The notes below the pieces were generated by a model. That model saw only the letters and a program-made list of their open reading frames with translations, was not told the DNA's origin and searched no databases. Source: Deltaproteobacteria bacterium (GTDB taxonomy: Bacteria > Myxococcota_A > UBA796 > SXON01). From it: a stretch of DNA of 38,145 nt. The position numbers and the translations under genes are program-made. Positions 25,142-33,569 of the stretch are shown here, piece by piece; the stretch's first letter is position 1, and the number at the start of each line of letters is the position of its first letter. The stretch lies in the NCBI GenBank assembly GCA_947490345.1, contig CANLGL010000053.1, forward strand, positions 1 to 38,145, read 5' to 3'.

Positions 25142-26901
25142 CGTTGCAATCTCCAAACCAGCAAGGTACCCCGCTCCTCGGGCAGTCCGAACCAGGGCTC
25201 CAAAATCGGCCGGTAGCGGGCCTTTTGGGCGAGCGCCTCGAGGTCGGTGTGGACGATGACGGCCGAGTAGGTGCGCCAGATATGCTTCGCGACATACGCG
25301 GGGAGCTGGCTTGGAAACTCCTGCCGATTGAAGCTGGTGAGCGCCAAAAACGTCTCAGGGTCGCGCGTGCGCCACACCCGCACGTCAGGCACATAGGGGA
25401 TCGGGTGGCCATGCCGGGTCTGGTACCAGAGGTGTCGGCTCGAGCGCATGCTACCGCCCACCTCCACGGGCAGGTCGAGAATCGGCCGCTCGTCGAGGCC
25501 GGCGTAGACGTCGGGGATTGCGGCGTCGGAGCGCGGGAGCGGCCAGGGGCTGACCGAGCCGAAAAGGCCCTCGGCCACGACGAGCCCGCCCGCGAAGACA
25601 AGGCAGGCAAGGGCCCGGCTTGGTTTGCGCCTCACCAACTCGGCCAACCCCACGCCTGCGAGCGTGCACGCGACGAGCTGCGCGCCGAGCGCCAGGCGCA
25701 ATGGATGGGTGATCGCCAGCTTGGGGAGCAGCGCGCGCAGCCCGGCAAAGGGGAGCGGGATCGGATGGCCGCCAACGGTCAGGACCTCCCCGTTGACAAA
25801 GGCGAATTCGCCGAGCCCGAGCACGAGCGCGACCCCGCCTACGCCCGCCCAGCCCCCAAGTCCCCGCCGGAAGACCAGCGCAACCGCGCCGAGCGACAGT
25901 ACTGTCCACCGGAGGTAGCCCGTGTTCAGAAAGCTCTCACCAAAGCTCCGCATGTCCACGGAAACGAAGCGCCCAGGCCGGACGTAGATCCACGGATCGA
26001 CGGCGTTGTGCAAGAGGAGCACGGAGCTGATCTCCATCGGCCGCTCCACGAGTGCGTCGGGCCCCTCGAAGGAAGCGCGGAAGGCAATCATGAAGGGCCC
26101 AGCCAGCAGAAGCGAAACGGCGACGGCGAGGCCTACCCGCCACAGCATCGGCCGCGCCTCACCCCGCCGAAGGAGCGTTCCGAAGCGCCCGAGCACCAAC
26201 AGCCCCGCCATGATCGCGGTGAGCAGGCCGTAGTAGAAGGTTGCGATCGTGGTGAGGGCACCCAGCGCCCCGACCAGGGCCCAGCGCCCGGCCCCACCGC
26301 CCCGGAGCGCGCGCACGGTCGCCAGCAGGGTCAGCGCAACCCAGTCCAGGCTGCATACCTCGGAGATTCCGTTCGAAAGCTCGCAAAGCAGGAATGGAGA
26401 CGAGGCGTAGGCCAACCCCGCCAGCACGCCCCCCGCGCGCCGGCTCGCCGGTTCCGTGCTCGCCCCTCCCCAGAGGAGCTCCTCGGCCAGGAGCTGGGCC
26501 GCGAGCCCCGCGGTCGCGATGCGCCCGATCAACACCAGGTTGAAGGTCGGTCCCGGCCCCACCAGGGCAGTCAGCGGAGCGGCGAGCAGGGCCCCCAGCA
26601 GGTCGGCGACGTAGAGCTTGCCGCCGGCCGGGGCGCCGAGGAGGGACGTGTAGTAGGGGAAGGTCCCTTCCCCCAGCGCCCTCGCGACCCATCCGTACCC
26701 CCATGCGTGGTTCCACACGTCGACGTCCGGATTCCCGATGAGCACCTCGTCCAGCTTCAGGATCACTGGCCACGTCAGGAGTACGGCGAACAGCAGCCAG
26801 CCGAGGAGGCGAACCACGACCACGGCGAGCCCGGGGAGCGGCGCTGCATCGACGTCGAAGAGCGACGCGACGCGAAGCTGAGCGGAGGGGAGCGCTGGCA
26901 T
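25138..26901 (-). CDS. Multi-pass membrane protein, GT-C-glycosyltransferase-like
   Basis: 587 residues with about 11-12 transmembrane segments. The first outer loop contains an acidic motif, NPDVDVWNHAWGYGW (about 63-77), where GT-C enzymes (PMT/ArnT/YfhO-type) carry their catalytic Asp, followed by YTSLLGAPAGG. The C-terminal quarter is a soluble domain with few hydrophobic stretches. ATG 26901 (MPALPSAQL) is the first sensible start; the extended frame is doubtful. Its stop is coupled to the following SGNH gene (ATGA). Probably uses a lipid-linked sugar donor; acceptor unknown. Confidence 0.65.
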   Translation of the reverse strand: MPALPSAQLRVASLFDVDAAPLPGLAVVVVRLLGWLLFAVLLTWPVILKLDEVLIGNPDVDVWNHAWGYGWVARALGEGTFPYYTSLLGAPAGGKLYVADLLGALLAAPLTALVGPGPTFNLVLIGRIATAGLAAQLLAEELLWGGASTEPASRRAGGVLAGLAYASSPFLLCELSNGISEVCSLDWVALTLLATVRALRGGGAGRWALVGALGALTTIATFYYGLLTAIMAGLLVLGRFGTLLRRGEARPMLWRVGLAVAVSLLLAGPFMIAFRASFEGPDALVERPMEISSVLLLHNAVDPWIYVRPGRFVSVDMRSFGESFLNTGYLRWTVLSLGAVALVFRRGLGGWAGVGGVALVLGLGEFAFVNGEVLTVGGHPIPLPFAGLRALLPKLAITHPLRLALGAQLVACTLAGVGLAELVRRKPSRALACLVFAGGLVVAEGLFGSVSPWPLPRSDAAIPDVYAGLDERPILDLPVEVGGSMRSSRHLWYQTRHGHPIPYVPDVRVWRTRDPETFLALTSFNRQEFPSQLPAYVAKHIWRTYSAVIVHTDLEALAQKARYRPILEPWFGLPEERGTLLVWRLQR

Positions 26902-26950
26902 TCTTCGAGAGGATAGCCCGGGACCGCATTTACCCCGAAGATGAGGTCGC

Positions 26951-27653
26951 TCAGCCGGCCCGGGCCAACATTGCCATCCTTCCATCGGCAAGTGCCACCC
27001 GGACCGCCAAAGCCCCGGCGGCGTTCATCGAGACCGGGTTCAACGCAAAATCCACGACCGTCGATCCATGCAGCGGGTCCCCTAGCCCAAGCAGGCGCTC
27101 CGGACTCCCGCCGCCGACGTATACGCCCAGTGTCCGCCCCTGGGAGTTCCATAAAACACCACGTTCCCCACCGCATCCACGAGCGCGCCGCGAAAGGTCT
27201 CGAAGCCCCCGGTGCTGTCGATCACCAGCTTCAACCGCCCCTCGCGGACCAAGAACACGCCCGCGACACCCGCGGGCAGGGTCGCGACAAAACACACCGT
27301 CCCGGCCCCATCCGAATCCGGAAATCGCGCCAGTGCCGCGAACCTGCCCCCGGTGAGCACCAACGCCTCGATCGACCCGCTCTCCGCCAGGAAGATGCCC
27401 TGCCGCCCGTCCGCGAGGTCGCCCCGAAAGACCACCCGCCCCTCGTCGTCTACCAGCGGCAACCCCTCGAAGCCGGTGAACCCCGCGCCGCCGCCGGACT
27501 CCGCGATCACCGACACGGCGCCGCCATTCCAGGTGTACACGCCGGTCCGTCCATCGCTTCGCATTGCGCGGAACGCGACGACCCCAGCCTCGTTCATCGT
27601 GGGTCCTGCCGGCCCGATCTCCGAGAAGTCACCGAGGTGGCCTGGGACTTGCG
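26951..27653 (-). pseudogene. Frameshifted, 5'-truncated repeat protein (DUF7453 / choice-of-anchor type)
   Basis: Five similar units can be read (NEAGVVAFRA, DDEGRVVFRG, DGAGTVCFVA, DAVGNVVFYG, NAAGALAVRV), each followed by a Gly-x-Phe/Val/Met strand. This is the pattern of secreted repeat proteins with the motif N-x-x-G-x-V-x-F. The first three units and part of the fourth are in one frame; after the run CCCC at 27137-27140 (plus strand) the reading continues in the next frame (GRTLGVYVGGG), so one base is missing. The reading is also open upstream of the first in-frame ATG, with GHLGDFSEIG fitting the family, and ends at a transposase fragment, so the true 5' end is lost. Stop at 26951. 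Sequencing error in the G-run is possible for the frameshift, not for the truncation. Confidence 0.65.
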
Positions 27654-27935
27654 AACTTGGTTTCCCAGGACTTCCGCGCGAACGAAGTGGCTTTCCTCCT
27701 CCGGTTACTCGCCTACAACGACGATATCCTCTTCCAGGCCGACGCCGAGCGTGCGGCGGTCGCGGAGAAGCGCCCCGTGGTGCGGATGGGCCTGCTCGCC
27801 CGGCAACCGCGCCTGTACCACCTCGCGGGACGCCTCCTTCGCGTCCACGACCGCTGGACGCTGCGCATCCCCGACAGCCGGCTCGTCGCCCGCCTCTGGG
27901 CCTTCTACGATCCTGGCGGCATCCGCCTCGGGTGA
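27654..27935 (+). pseudogene. DDE transposase C-terminal remnant (IS1380/IS4-like)
   Basis: About 93 residues remain. FRANEVAFLLRLLAYN, then RMGLLARQPRLYHLAGRLL and a final helix match the C-terminal part of DDE transposases, in which the helix F-x-x-N-x-x-R-L-x-L-x-x-L-A-Y-N follows the catalytic Glu and a later strand pair precedes the end. The catalytic domain is missing, so it is inactive. The homology begins exactly where the adjacent minus-strand repeat gene loses its 5' end, so the two were probably broken in one event. Family assignment is by pattern and uncertain between IS1380 and IS4. AT-rich sequence follows (27940-27965) that might be an old end. Confidence 0.6.
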
Positions 27936-28109
27936 GGTATCAAACAATATTGTACACGACGGAGGGGGAAGGGGGAGCTGCGCCCGACGCCCCTGAGCGG
28001 ACTTGCCGCCCACTCGGAAGGACTGCGTTTCGGCGCGCCAGCCTGGTCAAGCCGGAGACGGATTGTGTCAGCGAGGCCCCGACGGTCGTTCGCGCACAGT
28101 TTGGGCTAG

Positions 28110-29747
28110 CTACTTCCCATCATGAATCGCCGCCGCAAACTCGGCGAAGAAGTCGTTGCCCTTGTCGTCCACCACGACGAACGCCGGGAAGTTCTCGACC
28201 TCGATCTTCCACACCGCCTCCATGCCCAGATCGGGCATGTCGAGGACCTCGACCTTGCGGATGTTGTCACGCGCGAGGAGCGCGGCGGGGCCGCCGATGC
28301 TGCCCAGGTAGAAGCCACCGTGCTTGTGACAGGCTGCCGTTACGCCTTTGGAGCGGTTTCCCTTGGCCAACATGACCATGCTGCCGCCGTGCTGCTGGAA
28401 CACGTCGACGTAGCTGTCCATGCGGCCGGCAGTGGTGGGCCCGAAACTGCCAGACGCCATCCCGTCTGGTGTCTTGGCGGGGCCCGCATAGTAGACGGGG
28501 TGGTCCTTGATGTAGTCGGGAAGGCCCTCGCCGCGATCGATCCGCTCTTTCAGCCGGGCGTGGGCGATGTCACGGGCGACGATCATCGGCCCGGTCAGTG
28601 ACACTCGCGTGCGCACCGGTAGTTTGGACAGCGTCTGTCGCAATTCGGCCATCGGCCGCGTCAGGTCCAGAGCCACGCACTCAGCGCTGAGGTCCGCGGC
28701 GCTCGGCTCAGGCAGGTAGTGCGCCGGGTCACGTTCCAGCGCCTCCAGGAACACGCCGTCGGCGGTGATGCGCGCGCGCGCTTGGCGGTCGGCGCTGCAC
28801 GACACGCCGATGCCCACCGGACAGCTGGCGCCATGCCGCGGCAAACGGATGACGCGCACGTCGTGACAGAAATACTTGCCGCCGAACTGCGCGCCGATGC
28901 CGATGCGCCGGCTCAGCTCCAGGACCTCGCCCTCCAGCGCGATGTCGCGCACCGCGTGTCCAAGGCGGTTGCCTGTCGTGGGCAGGTCGTCCAGGTACTT
29001 GCAGCTTGCCAACTTCACCGTCTTGAGGCACTGCTCCGCCGACGTGCCGCCGATAACGATCGCCAGGTGGTAGGGCGGGCAGGCCGAGGTGCCAAGGGAC
29101 TTCATCTTCTCTTCGAGAAAACGCATCAACGACGTGGGGTTCAAGAGCGCCTTGGTCTCCTGGTACAAGAAGGTCTTGTTCGCCGACCCCCCGCCCTTGG
29201 TGATGAATAAGAACTCGTAGGCCGCGCCTTCGGCGGCGAAGAGGTCGATCTGGGCGGGAAGGTTGGTGCCGGTGTTGGCCTCTTCGAAGGTGCTCTGCGG
29301 CGCGAGCTGCGAATACCGCAGGTTGGTCTCGGTGTAGGTGCGAAAAACCCCCTTGGCGATGGCCGCCTCGTCGCCGCCGCCCGTCCACACATCCTGGCCC
29401 TTCTTCCCCATCACGATGGCCGTGCCGGTGTCCTGGCAGCTCGGCAGCACCATGCCCGCCGACACGCCCGCGTTGAGCAACATCTGCCGCGCCACGAAGC
29501 GGTCGTTGGCGCTGGCCTCAGGGTCAGCGAGGATCGCCGCGAGCTGCCGCAGGTGCGCCGGCCGGAAAAGATGGCTGATGTCCCGGATGGCCTCGCGCGT
29601 CAGCTCGGTGAGCACCGCGGGCTCCACCACGAGCACGTCCCGGCCGCGGAAACGATCGACGGAAACCCCGCCCACGTCGAGCTTGCGGAAGGGTGTCGCA
29701 TGCGCGTTGGCGTGCGGGAACATCTCCTGGAACACGAACTCGGGCAT
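28110..29747 (-). CDS. fumA: Fumarate hydratase class I (4Fe-4S)
   Basis: 545 residues, same length as E. coli FumA/FumB, catalysing fumarate to (S)-malate. The iron-sulfur cysteines are at 104, 223 and 317 (in [18 protein letters not shown] and VSCSADR), each exactly one position before E. coli's 105, 224 and 318. Other marks: [34 protein letters not shown] and the C-terminal domain DFFAEFAA. Oxygen-sensitive cytoplasmic enzyme of the TCA cycle. ATG 29747 ([11 protein letters not shown]) is the normal family N-terminus; the longer frame overlaps the repeats. It sits directly upstream (in transcription terms downstream) of the repeat region. Isocitrate-type enzymes follow 3 kb away. Confidence 0.95.
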   Translation of the reverse strand: MPEFVFQEMFPHANAHATPFRKLDVGGVSVDRFRGRDVLVVEPAVLTELTREAIRDISHLFRPAHLRQLAAILADPEASANDRFVARQMLLNAGVSAGMVLPSCQDTGTAIVMGKKGQDVWTGGGDEAAIAKGVFRTYTETNLRYSQLAPQSTFEEANTGTNLPAQIDLFAAEGAAYEFLFITKGGGSANKTFLYQETKALLNPTSLMRFLEEKMKSLGTSACPPYHLAIVIGGTSAEQCLKTVKLASCKYLDDLPTTGNRLGHAVRDIALEGEVLELSRRIGIGAQFGGKYFCHDVRVIRLPRHGASCPVGIGVSCSADRQARARITADGVFLEALERDPAHYLPEPSAADLSAECVALDLTRPMAELRQTLSKLPVRTRVSLTGPMIVARDIAHARLKERIDRGEGLPDYIKDHPVYYAGPAKTPDGMASGSFGPTTAGRMDSYVDVFQQHGGSMVMLAKGNRSKGVTAACHKHGGFYLGSIGGPAALLARDNIRKVEVLDMPDLGMEAVWKIEVENFPAFVVVDDKGNDFFAEFAAAIHDGK

Positions 29748-29774
29748 CCGGACCTCAACACGGCAGTCTATCAA

Positions 29775-29811
29775 GTAGCAGGGGGAGAGGCCGCAGCGGC
29801 CTCTCCCCCTA
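29775..29811. repeat. Perfect 15-base-stem hairpin with flanking GTAG/CTAC
   Basis: AGGGGGAGAGGCCGC at 29780-29794 and its exact complement 29796-29810, with a single-base centre. GTAG stands at 29775-29778 and CTAC at 29808-29811, so each side carries the tetranucleotide typical of REP hairpins. It lies 28 bases upstream of the fumA start codon. It could also act as a bidirectional terminator. Confidence 0.7.
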
Positions 29812-29813
29812 CC

Positions 29814-30260
29814 GCGCCATTCCCTCCGGCCTCCAACCTTCGGTTTCCGGCCTCCGGCCCCCGTCGCGTTGCTAACGCGCCGTGGGTGGCGCTCTCCCCC
29901 TCTCCCTCCCCCATGCCACCCGGGCGTTTCATGGCTTTGGGAGCTGCCAACAGCGGCATGGAGAACGAATCCGAAGCGGGGGCGGCTCACCGCCGCGGAG
30001 GCGGCTCGCGGCGGAGGGCCGCCGCGACGGAGGCGGGCGCGCGGCGGAGGGCCGCCGCGGAGGCCGCGTAGCCACCTCGAAAAGCAGTTTTCCGAGGCGT
30101 AGCCACCTCGAAAAGCAGTTTTGGGGGTGATCGCGCCCTGACGAGCCCGAATTGTCGGCGTTTGTTCGTCGGGCCCCGGCCGGCACAGCCGCAATTGTGC
30201 TTTTCGAGGGGGCTCCGCGGCGCCGGCGTGCTTTTCGAGGCGACTACGCATCGCCGCCGC
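29814..30260 (+). repeat. Dispersed palindromic element, copy B, with tandem REP-like hairpins
   Basis: Fills most of the 534-base gap between fumA and the RAYT gene. It contains two tandem units GTAGCC-ACCTCG-AAAAGCAGTTTT (GTAG at 30068 and 30099): the first forms a hairpin 30075-30097 (CCTCGAAAA / TTTTCCGAGG, loop GCAG). The 55-base core 30155-30209 matches copy A exactly on the other strand. A reverse-oriented unit follows with CTAC at 30244. GC-rich sequence with repeated CCGCCGCGG occupies 29960-30060, and a block (GGCCTCC near 29833) is shared with copy A. No gene is supported here. Confidence 0.75.
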
Positions 30261-30281
30261 GCCGGCCGCCCTCCCCGTGCC

Positions 30282-31121
30282 CTACCGCAGGTGCCGGTAC
30301 TTCGAACGGGCCCACCCACCGACGCCCCGCAGATCACCGAGGAAGAGCGCCGAGAAGCGAGCGTCCCCGACCACCGTCACGCACGCCGCGAGCGCCGGGT
30401 CCGCGAACTTCGCTCCGCGCGGAGGCACCCCATCCACGGCCGCATGCACGCCTCGCCGTTCGACGCCCACCGCCGCTGCAAGCGCGCCCGCATCGCGTAG
30501 ATCGTGGGCCCACGCCGTCTTGAGCGCGAGCGTGCGCGCGTGCCCGCGCCGCTGCAACTCATGGGGGAAGCTGCGCGTCACTGCGCACACTGCGTCGATC
30601 ACCATCCCCCACTCGACGTCGTGCCAGAGCACCCGCGGGAGCGGTGTCCCGGCCGGATGCACCGACGGGTCGCCCGACACCCAGGCGTGGTGGCGTCCCG
30701 CGTGAGGTGCGCGCTCCAGGAGCGGTGAATCCGCCAGGCCAACGAGGTCCCGATGCGATGACCACGGCCACGCGAGCGGATCCGCCACCAGGCCGGCGCG
30801 CGTGGGGTTCAATAGGGTGTAACGTTGTAAACGTCTCGCGTGGTCCGCGTCCTCGGGCGTCCTCGTCTCGGGCCGTTGCTCCCACACTCGGCCGACCTGC
30901 GACCGGCTGTGGTTGCGGAAACGGGCGTAGGCGCCCATCACGTCGCTGAGCCCGCCCGCTGGATCGTCGTGAGGGAGATCCACATGAAGATGGTTCGGCA
31001 TCAAGCATAACGACAGCGCCTCCGGGAAACGCGCGACCAACAGCGTCCACAGCGCGCGGGCCTCGGCGTGGCTGCGAAACAGGAGGGTTCCGGGAAGCGC
31101 CCGGGCGACGACTTGGAACAT
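30282..31121 (-). CDS. REP-associated tyrosine transposase (RAYT, Y1/HUH family)
   Basis: 279 residues. The single-strand-nuclease motif HLH (MPNHLHV, His44 and His46) and the conserved YTLLNPTRAGLV (Tyr101) followed by PLAWPWSSH define the family. Known relatives cut and join REP palindromes that carry a GTAG/GTGG foot. The C-terminal half (about 170-250: IDAVCAVTRSFPHELQRRG and ALKTAWAHDLRDAG) looks like a helix-turn-helix similar to the DnaA C-terminal domain. ATG 31121 (MFQVVARALPG) starts just before the Y1 domain; the longer frame runs into rnpB and is a shadow. It lies 185 bases downstream of rnpB, same strand, next to element B. Confidence 0.85.
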   Translation of the reverse strand: MFQVVARALPGTLLFRSHAEARALWTLLVARFPEALSLCLMPNHLHVDLPHDDPAGGLSDVMGAYARFRNHSRSQVGRVWEQRPETRTPEDADHARRLQRYTLLNPTRAGLVADPLAWPWSSHRDLVGLADSPLLERAPHAGRHHAWVSGDPSVHPAGTPLPRVLWHDVEWGMVIDAVCAVTRSFPHELQRRGHARTLALKTAWAHDLRDAGALAAAVGVERRGVHAAVDGVPPRGAKFADPALAACVTVVGDARFSALFLGDLRGVGGWARSKYRHLR

Positions 31122-31306
31122 CCACCGGGAGCAGGCAAGCCCCGTGCCGACGGGGAAACGCCGATTCCTCCCCAGCGGCGTGGCGGACCTCCGTCGGCGG
31201 CGACCGACGTCCGTCGCCCGGTCCCCGCGCGGCGGCCACGGGCCAGGGATGCGCAGCAGCCCGGTGCCGCACCGCGGCAGGACCCAAAACAGCCTCTGAC
31301 ATGAGT

Positions 31307-31747
31307 GGGACGGAGGCATCGGTAAGCGGAGTTCTGTGCTCGCCCCCCGTTGCCGGAGAGTGAGTGGAAACCATTCCTCTAGGCCGACCGTCACCGGCCG
31401 GCTCAAGCCGCCAACCCGGACGTAAAGGCGGGCAGCCCTGGTCCTTATTAGGCGTTGCTCCCAAGGGGGTTTACCTGGCCGACCCGATTGCCCGGGCCGC
31501 CGGTGCGCTCTTGCCGCACCCTTTCAATCTCACCGAGTCGTTGCCGACTCCCTGCCTCGCCGCGCCGCGACCCGAAGGTTGAGCGTGGCAAGTTTGGCGC
31601 CGTGCCGAAGCACGTGCGGGCGTTCTGCTCTCTGTTGTACTTTCCTCCAGCTCGCGCTGACCAGGCGTTACCTGGCCTTGTGCCCTATGGAGCCCCGACT
31701 TTCCTCCCGCGCCGAAGCGCCGGCGGTTTCCTCGACGCCTCCGTCCC
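31307..31747 (-). ncRNA. rnpB: RNase P RNA (bacterial type A)
   Basis: About 441 bases on the minus strand, catalytic RNA of the ribozyme that matures tRNA 5' ends. Perfect terminal helix P1: GGGACGGAGGC (5') with GCCTCCGTCCC (3'). Near the 5' end GAGGAAAGTCGGGGCTCC matches conserved region I (P4 strand; consensus GAGGAAAGTCCGGGCTCC, one base different). In the middle are GGAAAGTACAACAGAGAGCA and CAACGCCT, and near the 3' end CACAGAACTCCGCTTACCGA, which is conserved region V and the partner P4 strand. The overlapping open reading frames here are not genes. Ends are set by P1; the mature ends could differ by a few bases. Confidence 0.93.
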
Positions 31748-31775
31748 GGAAAGTGACTAACACTATCGTGTAAAC

Positions 31776-31805
31776 GGGGGAACCCTTTGGCGGTTCCCCC
31801 CTACC
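31776..31805. repeat. GTAG-footed hairpin upstream of rnpB
   Basis: Stem GGGGGAACC (31776-31784) and GGTTCCCCC (31792-31800) with a 7-base loop CTTTGGC; read on the minus strand GTAG directly precedes the stem (CTAC at 31800-31803 on plus). It is similar in form to the REP-like hairpins beside the RAYT gene, on the other side of rnpB. Could also terminate transcription coming from either side. Confidence 0.55.
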
Positions 31806-31879
31806 GGGGCGTGCCCTCCGGATGCTCTCCCCTTGCCGAACGCTGCAAATCAGGTAGGGGAACGGCACCTGGGAGCCGC

Positions 31880-32533
31880 GTGCTGTCCTTGTTGCTGCTG
31901 ATTGCCTGCACGCCAGAAGCCGAACCCGAGCCCGAAGGCCGCGTTTGGACGGAGATCGGCTGCGGCCGGTGGTCGGGCATCCAGAAGGAGCGCGCCTGGG
32001 ACTACAACTGGGTCGACAACACCGAGTGGTCGGGCACCTGGACCACCACGGTCGGGCCGTTCGATGGGTCCGCGGGCCGACTCTCGACGCAAGGCAACTA
32101 CGTCAACGCGAAGTTCAGTCGAGACTACACCGACACCCTTTTCTTCGAGTGCGACGGGGGGCTGTGGCTGACCAGCGTGGAATCGCAGTACGCGGGCGCT
32201 GATGCGGACGGCGTGTTCAGCGGCAAGAGCGTGACGGTGTACCCCGAGCCGGTGCTGGTCTGGCCAGCGGACGTTGCCCAGGGGGACAGCTGGGATGTCC
32301 ACTACCTTGGCACGATAACGGTGGACGACGGGGCGCCGACGGCGATCGATCTGACCGTGCACAACCAGGTCGAGGCCCCCGAACGGGTGATCGTCGCCGC
32401 CGGGGAGTTTCGCGCGTTCGGCGTCAGGCAGACCACCGGCGAAGGGGACGGGGCGACCACCGAGCGCGTCTGGGTCCAGCCCGAGATCGGCCTGGTGTCA
32501 GGCCCCGACTACGAGCTGACGGCGCTTCGGTAA
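31880..32533 (+). CDS. Hypothetical lipoprotein
   Basis: 217 residues from GTG 31880: MLSLLLLIAC, lipobox Cys at residue 10, no basic residue before. A GGGAG lies 4 bases upstream of the GTG. A longer frame exists but runs through the hairpin region. The linker after Cys is Glu/Pro-rich. The body is strand-rich with Trp and Tyr and a late segment (VIVAAGEFRAFGVRQTTG ... RVWVQPEIGLV) recalling DUF3108-/TapB-like envelope proteins, an assignment that is only suggestive. It precedes the isocitrate-type genes by 28 bases but its function is unclear. Confidence 0.55.
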   Translation: MLSLLLLIACTPEAEPEPEGRVWTEIGCGRWSGIQKERAWDYNWVDNTEWSGTWTTTVGPFDGSAGRLSTQGNYVNAKFSRDYTDTLFFECDGGLWLTSVESQYAGADADGVFSGKSVTVYPEPVLVWPADVAQGDSWDVHYLGTITVDDGAPTAIDLTVHNQVEAPERVIVAAGEFRAFGVRQTTGEGDGATTERVWVQPEIGLVSGPDYELTALR

Positions 32534-32561
32534 GCGACCCGCCGTGATAGGCCGCGCGCCA

Positions 32562-33560
32562 ATGCGCTACCGCGTCACACTCATCGAAGGCGACGGCATC
32601 GGCCCGGAGATCACCGCCGCCACCTGCAGCATTCTTGCCGCCGCGGGCGCGCCGATCGACTGGGAACCCGCTCCTGCGGGCGGCGCCGCGATGGAGCAGT
32701 TCGGCGTACCGATGCCGGACGTCACCCTCCAGTCGATTCGAAACAACCGCCTGGGGCTCAAGGGCCCGCTGATGACGCCCAAGGGCGGCGGCTTCCGGTC
32801 GGCGAACGTGGCTTTGCGCCAGGAGCTCGACCTGTACGTGGGGCTCCGGCCGGTGCGCGCGCTCCCGAACGTTCCCGGGGCCTGGAAGGGGCTCGACCTC
32901 GTGCTCTTCCGCGAGAACACCGAGGACCTGTACGCCGGGATCGAACACGAGGTCACGCCGGGAACGGTGGTGTCGATCAAGACCAGCACGCGTGCGGCCG
33001 GTCGGCGCATCGCCGAATGGGCCTTCGAGTACATGCGCTACCGTGGCCGCCGGCGCATCCACTGCTGCCAGAAGGCGGCCATCAATCCTTTGGCCGATGG
33101 CGCGTTCCTCAACGCCTTCCGCGAAGTAGGCGCCGCCTACCCGTTTATCGAACAGCTCGACATGGGCGTCGACAGCTTGTCGCTGATGCTACCGCTGGAC
33201 CCGTCGCGATTCGATGTGCTCCTGCTCCAGAACCTCTACGGCGACATCCTGAGCGACCTGTGCGCCGGGCTCGCCGGCGGGCTCGGGGTCGTACCGGGCG
33301 CGAACATCGGCGGAAAGGCGGCGGTTTTCGAGGCTGTTCACGGCACGGCGCCAGACATCGCCGGCCAGGGGAAGGCGAACCCGCTGGCGCTGTTGCTGTC
33401 CGCCAACATGCTCCTGGAGCACGTCGGCGAGTGGAAGATCGCCTCGAAGATCGAGCGTGCGGTCTTGGACGTGCTGGAAGCCGGCCGCCACCTTACCGGC
33501 GATCTCGGCGGGAAGGCTGGAACCGACGAGTTCACCGCGGCGGTCATCGATGCGTTGTAG
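32562..33560 (+). CDS. Isocitrate/isopropylmalate dehydrogenase family, IDH3-alpha-like
   Basis: 332 residues. Substrate-binding S80-x-N82-x3-R86 and R96 are present, as are R117 with ENTEDLYAGIEH (Tyr124), Lys171, Asp204 and Asp228/Asp232 of YGDILSD for metal and substrate, and HGTAPDIAG at 260-268 for nucleotide. Stretches such as RRIAEWAFEYMR, LYGDILSDLCAGLAGGLG and LTGDLGG follow mitochondrial IDH3 alpha closely. It would oxidise isocitrate to 2-oxoglutarate, probably NAD-dependent; isopropylmalate or homoisocitrate are alternatives. One usual position (Asn after KA in HKAN) is Ala here (KAAINP). It is followed six bases later by a paralogue, with which it may form a hetero-oligomer. Confidence 0.85.
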   Translation: MRYRVTLIEGDGIGPEITAATCSILAAAGAPIDWEPAPAGGAAMEQFGVPMPDVTLQSIRNNRLGLKGPLMTPKGGGFRSANVALRQELDLYVGLRPVRALPNVPGAWKGLDLVLFRENTEDLYAGIEHEVTPGTVVSIKTSTRAAGRRIAEWAFEYMRYRGRRRIHCCQKAAINPLADGAFLNAFREVGAAYPFIEQLDMGVDSLSLMLPLDPSRFDVLLLQNLYGDILSDLCAGLAGGLGVVPGANIGGKAAVFEAVHGTAPDIAGQGKANPLALLLSANMLLEHVGEWKIASKIERAVLDVLEAGRHLTGDLGGKAGTDEFTAAVIDAL

Positions 33561-33569
33561 GAGTCCGTG

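Noticed and set aside
25144..26916. 590-residue plus-strand frame over the GT-C-like membrane gene
   Set aside because: Composition of Arg/Gln/Pro typical of antisense frames; opposite strand has membrane segments.
27936..28109. AT-rich stretch after the transposase fragment as an inverted-repeat end
   Set aside because: No matching end or target duplication could be recognised on the other side.
14641..30250. Possible CRISPR array or phage att sites in the repeat-rich gaps
   Set aside because: Only two dispersed, inverted copies without regular repeat-spacer periodicity; no cas or integrase genes.
28074..30251. 713-residue extension of the fumarase frame
   Set aside because: The extra 168 N-terminal residues run through the palindromic repeat element and have repeat-derived composition; the fumarase family begins at [11 protein letters not shown].
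31455..31760. Small open frames inside the rnpB region
   Set aside because: They cover the conserved RNase P RNA core and have no protein similarity that I can see.
31747..31775. Sigma-70 promoter of rnpB (TTTACA, GATAGT)
   Set aside because: Spacing between the candidate boxes does not fit 16-18 bases; not reported as a feature.
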